Shown: positions 40,340 to 50,169 of the stretch, piece by piece
Position numbering within the stretch: position 1 is the first letter of the stretch
Layout: each line of letters begins with the position of its first letter
DNA from: Pseudobdellovibrionaceae bacterium
Lineage (GTDB): Bacteria; Bdellovibrionota; Bdellovibrionia; Bdellovibrionales; Bdellovibrionaceae
Assembly: GCA_013359135.1 (NCBI GenBank)
Contig: JABWCN010000020.1
Coordinates: 1 to 64,000, forward strand
Direction: 5' to 3'
Length of the DNA stretch: 64,000 nt
Position numbers and translations under genes: made by a program
Notes under the pieces: model-generated
Databases searched by the model: none
What the model saw: only the letters and a program-made list of their open reading frames with translations
Told to the model about the DNA's origin: nothing

Positions 40340-41386
40340 TTATTTACAATTCTCAACTATGGTCTGTAAATTTTCACCAATTTCATTCAATCGTTCATTA
40401 AGAACATGCAGACCTGATAAATGTCTAGCGTTATTTTCTCCGGTTTCTTTCACGAATATTTTAGGTGCAGCAAACTCCCCATCAATTGTAGAGTTAAATC
40501 CATTTGAAACTAATCCTATTATGGTGTCCTCTTGATTATACAAGCTACATGCTCCACCTGACATTCCTGGGGAAGCTACTAAATTGGAAGCATAACCTAA
40601 GCCCAAATTACCAGAATCTTTACCATTGTGATGATCGTAGAATATTCTAGCACCTTTTTGTGTCCATAAAAAGTCTGAGCCTTTACAAGATCCATAAGTT
40701 TTCTCAGTGCGATGACTAGGAGATCCAGTACAACTGATCATCACTGGATTTTTTTTAGCTTGAGCATCCATTACTGAAGGATAAATCACTTTCGTTTTTT
40801 TATAATTACTATCTGAGTGATTTTCTAGTTTTAAAAGAACTAAATCATTATGACCATAAAAAACTCTTTTCTGGGAAATTTTACCATTTACTTCTACTTT
40901 AGCGATATGATAATCAACATCTTTCTTTGTCATTTGAAAAAAAACAGAAGCTTTAAAAGTTTCTTTTTTGTCACCAAAACCTCTTGAGAAAGTGATTTTT
41001 CCATCAAATTGACCTTTATTATTTTCTGACATCTTCGTTTCAACATTCTTATAAAGAACGTGAGCTTCAGTTAAAATGCAACTTTTTCCAATTTTTACAC
41101 CGTTTCCTAACGATTCAACATTAGGGGAACTATTACTAATAACACTTACTGTTCCAATAGTTGCATCGCTTTTTGCTGATGGAATCATTCTATCTTCATT
41201 CAGTATTCTTTCTTGTTTTTCATTTGAACCATCAAATGGGAAATTATTTGGATCTTCAAATAAATCATCAACTTCCTTAGCAGCTTTGATTAAAGCCTGA
41301 ATTTCTGGTTCATTAATGCCACTGCATGCGCTAACTTTGCTAGCGATTGTAAGTATCAAACTGAGAGTTATTACTAAGGCTTTCAT
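40340..41386 (-). CDS. secreted trypsin-like serine protease
   Basis: This 348-residue chymotrypsin-fold protease has the catalytic triad visible in order: His109 in SCILTEAHVLYKN, Asp181 in FYGHNDLVLLKLEN, Ser276 in SPGMSGGACSLYN. The signal peptide ends KVSAC, and VSA-C is an acceptable lipobox, so it may be a lipoprotein anchored at Cys21. It is the first gene of a three-gene run with a secreted protein and a membrane cyclase. A regulatory protease cleaving an envelope partner is as likely as a digestive enzyme. Confidence 0.85.
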   Translation of the reverse strand: MKALVITLSLILTIASKVSACSGINEPEIQALIKAAKEVDDLFEDPNNFPFDGSNEKQERILNEDRMIPSAKSDATIGTVSVISNSSPNVESLGNGVKIGKSCILTEAHVLYKNVETKMSENNKGQFDGKITFSRGFGDKKETFKASVFFQMTKKDVDYHIAKVEVNGKISQKRVFYGHNDLVLLKLENHSDSNYKKTKVIYPSVMDAQAKKNPVMISCTGSPSHRTEKTYGSCKGSDFLWTQKGARIFYDHHNGKDSGNLGLGYASNLVASPGMSGGACSLYNQEDTIIGLVSNGFNSTIDGEFAAPKIFVKETGENNARHLSGLHVLNERLNEIGENLQTIVENCK

Positions 41387-41637
41387 CGTGGCTCCTTATT
41401 TGTGACTGTTGTCTTTATATATATTCAATGTACAGGCCAATTCCAATCTGAGATATCAACCGCTTAACGCAATGCTATTTTTATATTTTTCTCATTTTGA
41501 GACTCGCTTACAAAAATTGCCAACACTGCGAAAATTGTAACTTGCAACCTAAGTATAGGCAGCTATTCTTACCGACAACGCTCAATCTGAATCTAATATT
41601 ATGATGCACATTTTGGTTTTTTTAATTAGATCCGTTT

Positions 41638-43055
41638 ATGAAAAGTTTATTTAAAAAAATTAATTTTTATTTTTTATTTAATAGAAGGTTTTAGTAATAT
41701 GGTAGCAGCACAAGAATTGACAGTTAACTTTATAGCAACCAGTTTTCCTCGAGATACTTTAAATGTAAATGTTTATAATGAACATGTAATTATAGGGTAA
41801 GTTTTAGAACCTCTTTTTACACTTGGGGAAGATGGATTAGTTACTGGTGGTATAGCTGAGTCATGGAGTTTCAATAAAAATGGAGATCAATTACTAGTAA
41901 TTCATAGAAAGGATTTATTCTTTTCTAATAGCAAACAAGTTGATTCTAAAGATGTTAAATTTTCCTTAGAAAGACACATAATAAGTCCACAGTCTCAGAG
42001 TCAAGCTTTCTACAAAGTTGTTCAATTTATAGAAATCTTATCAACGATTAAACTAAAAAAACCTTTTGTTCCTGTTCTTTTAGCTCTATCCAGAGACCAG
42101 CTAGGAATATTACCAAAAAATTGGAAATTCGATTTAAACTCCATCGAACCTTTTATTGGGACTGGGCCCTATAGAATACTCAGTGAAAATAACAAATGGG
42201 TTTTAATCAAAAATTTGAAATATAGAAAACTCTCTGAAATTAATATTAAGAAATGGAATTTAGATCTATTTGATCCTCATCAAAATATACTTCCATCTCC
42301 TAGTACTGATCTGATTGTCTTACTTCCAAAACAAACTAAAGATTTACTACAAAAAAAATTTAATCTTTTTTCAAATGAAAGATCTGAGCATAGCAAAATA
42401 AGCTTTTTCCAAACCTCTTTTTGGTGGTTAAATAGAAGTTTCAACTTTTACTCATTAAATCAACGATTATGTATTCAAAAATCTCTGAAACAACTTTCTT
42501 CTAACATAGCTAATAATTTGAAAAGTAAAATTGCCTCAGGAGTTATCCCAAATGGGATATTAGGAACCTTACCAGAAAGACCTGCTTATGATGTTTGTTC
42601 ACTAAGAAAAAATATTAAAGGAAATTTCAAGTGACCTAACAAAGAAATTCAATTTAGAATTAACTCTTTTCCTATACAAGATATTTCTAAGCTTCAAAAG
42701 ACTGATAATCACTTAGTTATTCTGTCTTATGCAGGTGGTTTTTTTGATCCTGAAGGCTATTTGTCTGTTCTTCCACCAATGTTGGGAAAAAAAACAAAGG
42801 ACATTTTTGGCAAGAAGGCTGAATCAATAAGATTAAAAGCAACTGAAGAGTTTGATGCTCAAATACGTTCTGGATTGTATAAGCAATTTTCAATATTGGC
42901 AGAGCAGCAAGTACTATATATTCCGGGATGGATTCCTGTTTTCTTTGAAATTAGAAGTAGTAAAATTTCAAAGAAACAATCCTGCATTTAAGTATAGTTA
43001 CAAGTTAGCAGATTATTTTGAGGTTGTTCAAAATGAGGAGAACAATGGTGATTAA
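41638..43055 (+). pseudogene. decayed family-5 solute-binding protein A
   Basis: A signal-peptide-like start (ATG 41638, MKSLFKKINFYFLF) is in a different frame from the rest, with the shift in a T-run near 41670. The body then reads TVNFIATSFPRDTLNVNVYN, stop TAA at 41798, VLEPLFTLGEDGLVTGGIAE, SWSFNKNGDQ and so on in one frame to a TGA at 42632. It resumes FPIQDISKLQ … LSYAGGFFDPEGYLSVL. A second shift near 42970 restores a C-terminus ending at 43055. The order of segments is that of SBP_bac_5 proteins. Two stops and two frameshifts show it is dead. Confidence 0.85.
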
Positions 43056-43206
43056 TTTAGACATTTTTAATTTAGAGCCAACTCTTCACAGAATAACTTC
43101 AGCAAAAGATCCTTGGCTTGAGTGCTATCTAATTATTTAGTCTCACTTGCCATATCCTTATACTCTCAGAAAAAAGGATCACTTATATTTAGAGAAACTG
43201 TTTTAG
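43045..43206 (+). pseudogene. short remnant following the decayed binding protein
   Basis: ATG 43045 overlaps the end of the decayed gene and opens MVINLDIFNLEPTLHRITSA for 31 codons to TAG. The same frame continues SHLPYPYTLRKKDHLYLEKL to another TAG. It looks like the start of a once-coupled downstream gene, now broken. Family unknown. Confidence 0.35.
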
Positions 43207-43252
43207 AAAAATAATGAGCATTAGTTGTGTAACTAATGGGAAAAATTAAACC

Positions 43253-44556
43253 TTATTCGATGGCTAACTTAAAAACCTCTCTAATTTTTGATGTAGTTAC
43301 TGTCTTTTCTACTGAGTATTTTGCTGAGTTCAAGATCTTCAATAAATTTCCATCCTTATTGTCAAGATTAGCAACAGAAGGAGAAAATAAAAAAGTCGCT
43401 CCACTAATAGTATCTGTATCAGACATTCCAATACTTGAAATCATTAAATCATATTCAGACTGTTCCCAATTATTTGGCATTGCCAAAAAAGGTCCTTCTT
43501 TAAAATCATTTTCATATCCAATTTTTTCAGCATTTTTTTAACCATTCTGTATCACCAACATCTGAACGCGGAGTTGCCCAAGCTAAAGGTCTTTTAAAAT
43601 TAACTTTTTTTAAATTTTTTTAAAGATTAAAAATAAAATTCTGCCAATTTATATCCGAAAGTCTTCCAACCAAAACAAATTGTGGAATTTGATCGGTCCT
43701 ATATTTTGCATGAAATATCGGCAAATTGGCTTTATAAAGTCTAAATTAAAACTCCAACCGAGATGCTTTATTCTTAAATGCCTCCCTGTTCAGGTTTGGA
43801 ATCAAAAACTAATTCCATTTAGTCGTGTTGCAAGAAAATTTAAATCATTTTCAAGTCTTTTTAAGAAATTTGTCATTTCCCAATTTCTTATTGTTGCAAA
43901 ACAATGTTTATCATTAAACATTGTTTTAACTTGCTCCAGATTAATTTTTTTCTCAGGTGGAAAATACTGAATATTCCAATTCAGCTGACCTTCCTGAAAA
44001 AGATAGTGATTTATATTTGGTTTAAATACTATTGGTTCTTTTTCCATCGAAGTTAAAGAGCTAGATTTGTATATACGGCCCACGATTTCTTTTCCAATCT
44101 ATTTGTAGCTCCGAAAAACCTGGAAGATTCACCCAAAGTTTATCAAGTATAATAACTGTATCAGCCATTACCAGTGGATCAAGTATTGCCCCAGCATCAC
44201 TTTCAGTTTCAATTTTTAAAGTTGTATCATCTAAAACGACTATATTGTCAGCAGTTTTAATTTGAGCAGACAAATTTGAATGACTGGTCTGTTTTTTTGC
44301 TAATAGCCGCCTTAAACTCTGAGCTACTTCTTCAGCATCATAAAGCCCCTGTCGAAGATAACAAATTATCTCTTTCCGATTATTTGAGATTTCCCAAGAA
44401 CTTCCTAATCCACCTACAATATTTTGATGATCATCTTTTCGAACCAAAAAATCACCAACCTGATGAACAAACCTATACTCGGCAACAAAATTTAGTTTAT
44501 ATGGATTAGGATAGTTAAACTTGCTGAATATTAATTCAGTACCTTCCTTTTTTCAT
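43253..44556 (-). pseudogene. decayed family-5 solute-binding protein B
   Basis: The minus strand carries pieces of another SBP_bac_5 protein in successive frames. From near 44556 (ATG, then a shift in the A-run) come KLNFVAEYRFVHQVGDFLVR and NIVGGLGSSWEISNNRKEII to 44061. Next is NHYLFQEGQLNWNIQYFPPE to 43802, and a C-terminal segment SEYDLMISSIGMSDTDTISG to 43253. At least three frame changes are needed. It lies 60 bp downstream of the intact paralogue at 44617-46101 in the same direction, and it converges with decayed copy A. Confidence 0.8.
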
Positions 44557-44616
44557 ATCATCTAATTTTCAATCAATATACCTGCATGATAATAATATTT
44601 CGAGGATTCAAAGGTA

Positions 44617-46101
44617 TCAATTTTTATTCTTCCAGCCTATGGCTCTAAATTCAATTGGATCAGCAAATAAATTATAGTTGCTGAAATCAAAATTTTTATT
44701 CATTAAATACAATACACTTGAATGAGCAAAAGTAATTATAGCTGCTTCCTCGTAAATATTTTCATTTATTTGAATTACTAACTTTTCTCTTTGATGTTTG
44801 CATGGTTCATCCTCTGCTTGTAATATTAAATCTTTTATTTTATTTGATGGATCTGGAATTTTTGCACCTAAATTACTCATAAACATCATTCTTAAATCAG
44901 CAAATGGATTATGAACAAGTATCCCAGAACCTCTTACAATAAGATCAAAATCGTCATTTCTCATTCTATCAAAGGCTTTTGATCTTTCTGAGTAATGTAC
45001 AACATTGGCATCAAGACCTAAGTTTTCTATTACATTAAGTATGATCCTCTCTATTGATTTTTGTATTTTAAAATCAGAAGAAAATGGATAAAAAAGAATT
45101 TCAATTTTCTTTTTAAAGTTGATTTCTATATTGATTGGGTTATCTAACAAGTTGAATTTGACATAACCAATTCCCCCTTTAGGAATAAAAGAAGGATCCA
45201 CTTCTGATCCAGCAGAAAGGTATTCCGGATCTATTGAAATTAAGTTTAAAAATTGATCTCTGAACATTTCTCTTAAAATTTTTTTTGAAAAAGGCTCTCT
45301 CTTATAATTCAAATGTACAAAGTGCATCCGCAGAGGAGGCTCCTCAACAATTTGTATACCTTGCCGAAGAAACTCATCAAACCTCTCCTTACCAATTGCA
45401 AAGCTGTGCTCAACTGTTAAATCAACTTTTCTTTCAGATAAAAGACTGAGAACGGTATCACCCTCTTTGTAAGGCCAACTTATCCTTACTTCATCTGGAG
45501 CATTTTTAACGTTTCTAAAAACATATCTATTCTTGATTTGAATGTATCTGTCATTAGCCACACTAATTGAATATTGTCCTGAGGCAGATGAAAAAAAAGG
45601 TTCTTTCCATATACCATTGCGATCAAAACACTTAGGATGAACAATGCCATAAATGGGCTGACTAATAGTCTCAAATAGACCTAGTGGTTCTTTAATAAAT
45701 CTAAACACAAGCTGATTAACATTTTCAATGCAAATACCTCTTGAGTCTTCTCTCATCGATTTCCATTTTTGGATCTCTGGAAGAAGTGAGTTTAAAACTA
45801 AACCTTCTTCTCTAGTTAGCCATAATATTCTCTTAAAACTCATCAAGACTATTTCAGGCGTAATTAATGACCCATCATCAAATCTCAGATTTTCTTTAAG
45901 TTTAAATCTCCACTCTTTTCCTTGATCACTGACAATCCAACTTTTAGCAAGAATTCCCTCAGGATTTCCAAGAATGTGCTCAGAAACTAAAGTGGCATAA
46001 ATGTTTCTTGCTATTTGCATAACTGGAGGAGTATCTGCCTCATGAGTGTCCAGTGTTTTAATTGGCCACCAAAAACAGTATTCTAAAACTTTTTTATTCA
46101 T
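44617..46101 (-). CDS. family-5 solute-binding-like protein without signal peptide
   Basis: This 494-residue protein has the full SBP_bac_5 order: YCFWWPIKTLDTHEADTPPV (cf. the usual SLDP start), GILAKSWIVSDQGKEWRFKL, NLRFDDGSLITPEIVLMSFK, IVHPKCFD, and a C-terminal QREKLVIQINENIYEEAAII. The frame begins directly with the mature-type sequence. ATG 46101 (AAGGA ten bases before) is followed by MNKKVLEYCFWWP, with no hydrophobic leader, and no signal is seen upstream. It is therefore predicted to stay in the cytoplasm unless exported otherwise, which is unusual for the family. It is divergent from the radical SAM gene. It may be a ligand-binding regulator like the SgrR domain, or a recent N-terminal truncation. 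Confidence 0.75.
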   Translation of the reverse strand: MNKKVLEYCFWWPIKTLDTHEADTPPVMQIARNIYATLVSEHILGNPEGILAKSWIVSDQGKEWRFKLKENLRFDDGSLITPEIVLMSFKRILWLTREEGLVLNSLLPEIQKWKSMREDSRGICIENVNQLVFRFIKEPLGLFETISQPIYGIVHPKCFDRNGIWKEPFFSSASGQYSISVANDRYIQIKNRYVFRNVKNAPDEVRISWPYKEGDTVLSLLSERKVDLTVEHSFAIGKERFDEFLRQGIQIVEEPPLRMHFVHLNYKREPFSKKILREMFRDQFLNLISIDPEYLSAGSEVDPSFIPKGGIGYVKFNLLDNPINIEINFKKKIEILFYPFSSDFKIQKSIERIILNVIENLGLDANVVHYSERSKAFDRMRNDDFDLIVRGSGILVHNPFADLRMMFMSNLGAKIPDPSNKIKDLILQAEDEPCKHQREKLVIQINENIYEEAAIITFAHSSVLYLMNKNFDFSNYNLFADPIEFRAIGWKNKN

Positions 46102-46575
46102 ATAACCAATCCTTGCTTTAAAACTTTAAAGACACACATCATATCCTAATGAGAGAATGTCTTTCTAGTCACTGCTGTTAATCATTTATTTTAGTATATT
46201 TTTAAAATTCAAAAAAATGTCTCTCTCATGGATACTTTACTATTCTTATAGGTCAATCTTTAAATATAATCTAATTGGTTAGACATTTAAATATACATTA
46301 TTCCTTGATATGAAGAAAATAATGAACTTTTACAAGACTATAGTTTGAAATATAAATAATCAAAAAAAACGATAATTTAAATATGAATTCAATAATTTAT
46401 AATTATTGAAAATTTTTTCTACATGTAAATAAATTGTACAACCTTTATTTAAATCAAAGCCAGTAAAATGATTTATAAGTAAAATAAAGTAAATAACTTA
46501 AATTAACATTTAAGTTTTCAACATTTTGTGCTATTTGAAAATTATATCCAATATCAACAAATGTAGTTAAACACG
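46102..46575. other. AT-rich divergent intergenic region
   Basis: These 474 bp separate the divergent solute-binding-like and radical SAM genes and should hold both promoters. An inverted pair ATGAGAGA (46149-46156) and TCTCTCAT (46222-46229) about 65 bp apart could be regulator sites. Many near-consensus -10 boxes (TATAAT-like) occur simply because of the AT content. No terminator or RNA gene recognised. Confidence 0.4.
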
Positions 46576-47961
46576 ATGTATTTAACTTTTGCCAATGTGA
46601 GGTTGAAATTGCAAGAACTTAGAAATTTATCATATCCAAATTCTTTGTTTTATGAAAGTTTATATTCCAATTCTGAACTGCTATTAGACTCTGCTAAAAA
46701 GTCACTTTCTATGCATGCGAGGGATGAATATGTAAACGCCAAATTTGTTATTAAAACTATTGATAACATACTTAACAAAAGATCACCCCTTGGGCTTAAG
46801 GATTCAGATATAGCACTAATATTAGTAACCTTATTTGATTATCGCTTTACTGATGATGTTTCAAATCTCTTGATCAAATACTCAACAGTTTTAAGAAGAA
46901 AAACTTTTTCAAATTTTTTATCTACTATGGTGCCAATTGAAGTTAGCTCGTATTGCGCTTCGAATTGTAAATTTTGCGGGTGGAAATCTTCAAATAAAGA
47001 TATGATTCGTCTTAGAATTAATGACGATGGTTTTTTTGAACAGTTAAAGTACCTTGTAAATATGGGATTTACCCACATTGAAATTGCTAGTGGTGATGAC
47101 TTAGATTTTATAAAAAACAACCTTAACGATTTAATAAAAAAAATTAAGTTTTATTATCCACAAATAAGATTGTCAATTTGTCTAACGCCTTTAAGTACAA
47201 ACACTTACAATACATTGCTCAATAGCGGCTTAGATGCTGTGTTAACCTGGCAAGAAACATACAACAAAGATTTATTTAACTCATTCATTACCAGTGGTCC
47301 TAAATCGAAAGGAATAAATGACTCTATCAAGCCAGTTGTAAATGGGAATGGTTTTTTAGACAGAATGATGTCTCAGGAGCGGGCTCTAGAGTCTGGTTTG
47401 CAAGTAGGCTTGGGTGTTATGTTGGGTTTAAGCGATACTCCTGGTACAGACATTCTATCCCTAATACTTCATGGTAAATATCTAATCCAAAAGTTTTCAT
47501 CAAATATAAAACCTCTAATTATAGGAATGCCAACTTGGAATCATATTACCACTGAGAATTATGATATTAAAAATAGTGAAGTTTCTAAATTTTCTATTGA
47601 AAATTTATTTCCAGCTATAGCCAGTTTGTATTTTATTTCATTTGAAGACAAAAAAGCTTGGATATTTGCAAATTGTAGAGTGTCCATGAAAACACAAGTG
47701 AATACAATACAAGCGGCATCTGTTTTCACCTCAACAATGGTTCTTCTTGGCCCTGGGGCTTATCTAAAAAAGTCTTTGATTACTTCATCGTTTAGCCGGT
47801 ACTTCTCAAAATTTTCAAATAGCAAATCAGAAATTTCTGAGAATGAACTGCTATTAGGGGAACAATTTAAACATTATTTTTATGAACATTCCAAATACAT
47901 TGATGAATTTGAAAGACATGGCTTATCGATTTGTTCGGATGCAGATTTACTTAAAGCATAA
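46576..47961 (+). CDS. radical SAM enzyme of the ThiH/HydE/PylB-like group
   Basis: This 461-residue enzyme has an N-terminal helical region of about 110 residues, then the iron-sulfur motif SSYCASNCKFCGWKSSNK (CxxxCxxC at 127/131/134) that opens the radical SAM barrel. Barrel strands with GFTHIEIASGDD (the GGE-like SAM contact) and QVGLGVMLGLSDT follow, with a C-terminal part resembling the biotin/thiamin-synthesis-associated domain (AASVFTSTMVLLGPGAYLKK). The VPIEVSSYC lead-in resembles ThiH, HydG, HydE and PylB, enzymes that cleave or rearrange amino acids. It heads a five-gene run on the plus strand. The reaction is unknown; amino-acid lyase or mutase chemistry is the best guess. No clear ribosome site. 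Confidence 0.85.
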   Translation: MYLTFANVRLKLQELRNLSYPNSLFYESLYSNSELLLDSAKKSLSMHARDEYVNAKFVIKTIDNILNKRSPLGLKDSDIALILVTLFDYRFTDDVSNLLIKYSTVLRRKTFSNFLSTMVPIEVSSYCASNCKFCGWKSSNKDMIRLRINDDGFFEQLKYLVNMGFTHIEIASGDDLDFIKNNLNDLIKKIKFYYPQIRLSICLTPLSTNTYNTLLNSGLDAVLTWQETYNKDLFNSFITSGPKSKGINDSIKPVVNGNGFLDRMMSQERALESGLQVGLGVMLGLSDTPGTDILSLILHGKYLIQKFSSNIKPLIIGMPTWNHITTENYDIKNSEVSKFSIENLFPAIASLYFISFEDKKAWIFANCRVSMKTQVNTIQAASVFTSTMVLLGPGAYLKKSLITSSFSRYFSKFSNSKSEISENELLLGEQFKHYFYEHSKYIDEFERHGLSICSDADLLKA

Positions 47962-47975
47962 CGGAGACTTACAGT

Positions 47976-49265
47976 ATGTGGTTAGTTTTATTAGAAACGA
48001 ATCCTAACTTTGAAGATTTATTTAGATCAATAAAAAATTTGAATTTTAAAATTCTATACTTAACTACTAGTTTAGAAATATTTAAACTTGTTGAAAAGCA
48101 AGCCGACGAAGTATTGTTAATATCTAGCTATGATCATTTTGAAATTTTATCTAGATTAAAACTCTTTAAGTATTTCAATTCAATTTATGGAGTTTATGGT
48201 CTTAAAGATTGTTTTCTTCCTTTACTTTATTTTTTGAACATAAATCTAATGAATAAAAATAATTTTTATTCATTAGATTTAATTCTAAACACCAAAGATA
48301 AATTAAAAATGAGGAAACGTCTTTCACAACTTCCCTATAATCCCCATTACTCCATAGCTACAAAATCTGATTTAATTGACTTGAATGAGTATATTAATGG
48401 CATAGTACTTAAGCCAATCTTAGGCTATGGAAGTATTGGCGTTGAAAAAGTTGACGCAGCGAAAGATCTGAATGAAGCTTTTAACAGATCTCTTTCTGTT
48501 CTTAAAAAAATCAATCACTCTGTCAACTCAAAGTTATTATATGGAAAAAATTCTGAAGATATTATTTTTTCTGAAAAAGCTCTTTTAATTGAGGAAAGAA
48601 TCTTAGGGATTGAGGTAAGTGTCGAAGTCATAGCACAAAATGGCCATTTAAAAATTCTTGGTATTTGTGGAAAATCTGAGATGCAAGCTCCTTTTTTTGA
48701 GGAAGTTTCATATCAAATGCCAGCTTTATTATCGGAAACTTATAAAAAAAGAATACAAACAGCTGCTAAAGATATACTGAATGAGTTAAATTTTAAAAAT
48801 GGTATAGCTCATATGGAGTTTATAATAAATGATTCGCAAACTACTCTTCTTGATATCGGTTTGAGAATTGGCGGAAGTGGTTTAAGCCATAACTTAGTTT
48901 ATTTATCTTCTGGATTTAATCTCGTAGATTTTTCAATTCGAAACTTATTAGGTCTAGAAATAGCAATGGATATAGAGTTAACTGTTAACGACATTTCACT
49001 TCTATTTTTATTTCAAATAGAAAAAGGGGGTATTGTTGCAAATCCAATAACTAATCAGTCAATTGAAGACGAACCAGAATTTGTAACAAGCCACATTTTT
49101 ATTAAAAAGGGCGACAAATTGACTGGATATCCAGACCATTCTGGCCTTCCAGGATACGCGTTATTTAAAGTAAATAACAGAGATGACATTTCTTACAAAA
49201 GAGCAGAACAATTACTTTTAAAAAGCAAATCTTGCTACAAAGTTCAATATGAAGAATCATTTTAA
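47976..49265 (+). CDS. ATP-grasp amino-acid ligase-like enzyme
   Basis: This 429-residue protein has an N-terminal Rossmann-like part (about 1-110) and an ATP-grasp domain: NGIVLKPILGYGSIGVEKVD (P-loop-like), ALLIEERILGIEVSVEVIAQ, and a metal site region AHMEFIINDSQTTLLDIGLRIGGSG. The usual E-x-N-x-R motif is partly replaced (LDIGLRIGG), which may alter metal binding. Such enzymes join a carboxylate to an amine; relatives include PylC, BacD and carboxylate-amine ligases. GGAG nine bases upstream of ATG 47976, 14 bp after the radical SAM gene. The pair recalls PylB-PylC, but no pylD, pylS or pylT is present. Confidence 0.85.
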   Translation: MWLVLLETNPNFEDLFRSIKNLNFKILYLTTSLEIFKLVEKQADEVLLISSYDHFEILSRLKLFKYFNSIYGVYGLKDCFLPLLYFLNINLMNKNNFYSLDLILNTKDKLKMRKRLSQLPYNPHYSIATKSDLIDLNEYINGIVLKPILGYGSIGVEKVDAAKDLNEAFNRSLSVLKKINHSVNSKLLYGKNSEDIIFSEKALLIEERILGIEVSVEVIAQNGHLKILGICGKSEMQAPFFEEVSYQMPALLSETYKKRIQTAAKDILNELNFKNGIAHMEFIINDSQTTLLDIGLRIGGSGLSHNLVYLSSGFNLVDFSIRNLLGLEIAMDIELTVNDISLLFLFQIEKGGIVANPITNQSIEDEPEFVTSHIFIKKGDKLTGYPDHSGLPGYALFKVNNRDDISYKRAEQLLLKSKSCYKVQYEESF

Positions 49266-50169
49266 AGTATATTTATCGCTTATTTTTATTCCTATATTGG
49301 TTTCTTTAAGCTGGATTATTGGTGGAGACTTAGTAAAAGTTATGCCAACAGTCACGTTAACAATTGCGAGAATCGCTTTTTCAACAGTCACATTATTAAT
49401 AATGCTCTTTTTATTTAACAGAAAAGATCTCACAAATCTGCAAAATCGAATAATAAAATTAGACTGGTGGAAAGGACAACTTATTTTGACTTTAACTGGA
49501 AGAGTTTTGTATTTCATTTTATCAACTCATGCATTGAAATCAATTTCTCCACTTCAAGCAATTTTATTTAATGGACTTTTACCAATTTTTGGACTTTTTC
49601 TTGCTAGAATCTCCGGTCAAAAATTTAAAAATAAGTTAATTCCTTTTTTTTCATTCCTTACATCACTTAGCGCTATAGCCGCAATTTTTAATATCTTTAG
49701 TGGTTCTTGGATATTAAATTTAGGCATAATTGAGATGTTTTTTGCAGTATTTTTCTTTAGCTTGCATATTTCTTTATATAAAAAGTATGTGTCCAGTAAA
49801 AGCGCTACAGAAACGCTTTTTTCGCAATTTTTACTTTGTTTTTTAATATTATTACCTTTTGATTTTGATTTTATAAATCCACTTTTCCAGATTACGATTC
49901 ATGACCTAATTAAATTTTTAATTTACTCTATAGTTTGCAATCTAGCTCCTTTTTTTCTTTTGCACTATACTCTTAAATATATAAAGCCGATAAATATACA
50001 GCTCGTATGCACACTCGCACCAATCTTTGGACTTTTTTTTAATTTTCTTTACCAAAAATCTCAAATATCAAATTTATTTATTTATTTAACTTTATTAACT
50101 GTTGCGCTAATAAGTATAACAATTTTTTTAGATTTTCAATCAACTAAAGGATCTACAAATGCTTCTTAA
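49249..50169 (+). CDS. EamA/DMT-family exporter
   Basis: This 306-residue protein has ten hydrophobic segments in two EamA repeats (LSLIFIPILVSLSWIIGGDL … VTLTIARIAFSTVTLLIMLF; second repeat from about residue 155, EMFFAVFFFSLHISLYKKY). Members export amino acids, nucleosides or small metabolites. It overlaps the ATP-grasp gene by 17 bp and the following binding-protein gene by 11 bp, so expression is tightly coupled. Its place after the two enzymes suggests it exports their product. Confidence 0.88.
   Translation: MKNHFKVYLSLIFIPILVSLSWIIGGDLVKVMPTVTLTIARIAFSTVTLLIMLFLFNRKDLTNLQNRIIKLDWWKGQLILTLTGRVLYFILSTHALKSISPLQAILFNGLLPIFGLFLARISGQKFKNKLIPFFSFLTSLSAIAAIFNIFSGSWILNLGIIEMFFAVFFFSLHISLYKKYVSSKSATETLFSQFLLCFLILLPFDFDFINPLFQITIHDLIKFLIYSIVCNLAPFFLLHYTLKYIKPINIQLVCTLAPIFGLFFNFLYQKSQISNLFIYLTLLTVALISITIFLDFQSTKGSTNAS

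Noticed and set aside
41798-42634. In-frame TAA and TGA in the solute-binding gene as recoding
   Set aside because: Two different stop codons plus two frameshifts in one gene point to decay rather than recoding.
43236-43541. Open plus-strand frame of about 100 codons
   Set aside because: It is antisense to the decayed solute-binding protein B, whose minus-strand reading matches the family.
46576-49265. A pyrrolysine pathway (PylB/PylC-like pair)
   Set aside because: No pylD, pylS or tRNA-Pyl is present, and both proteins are longer than PylB and PylC. The resemblance is of enzyme type only.
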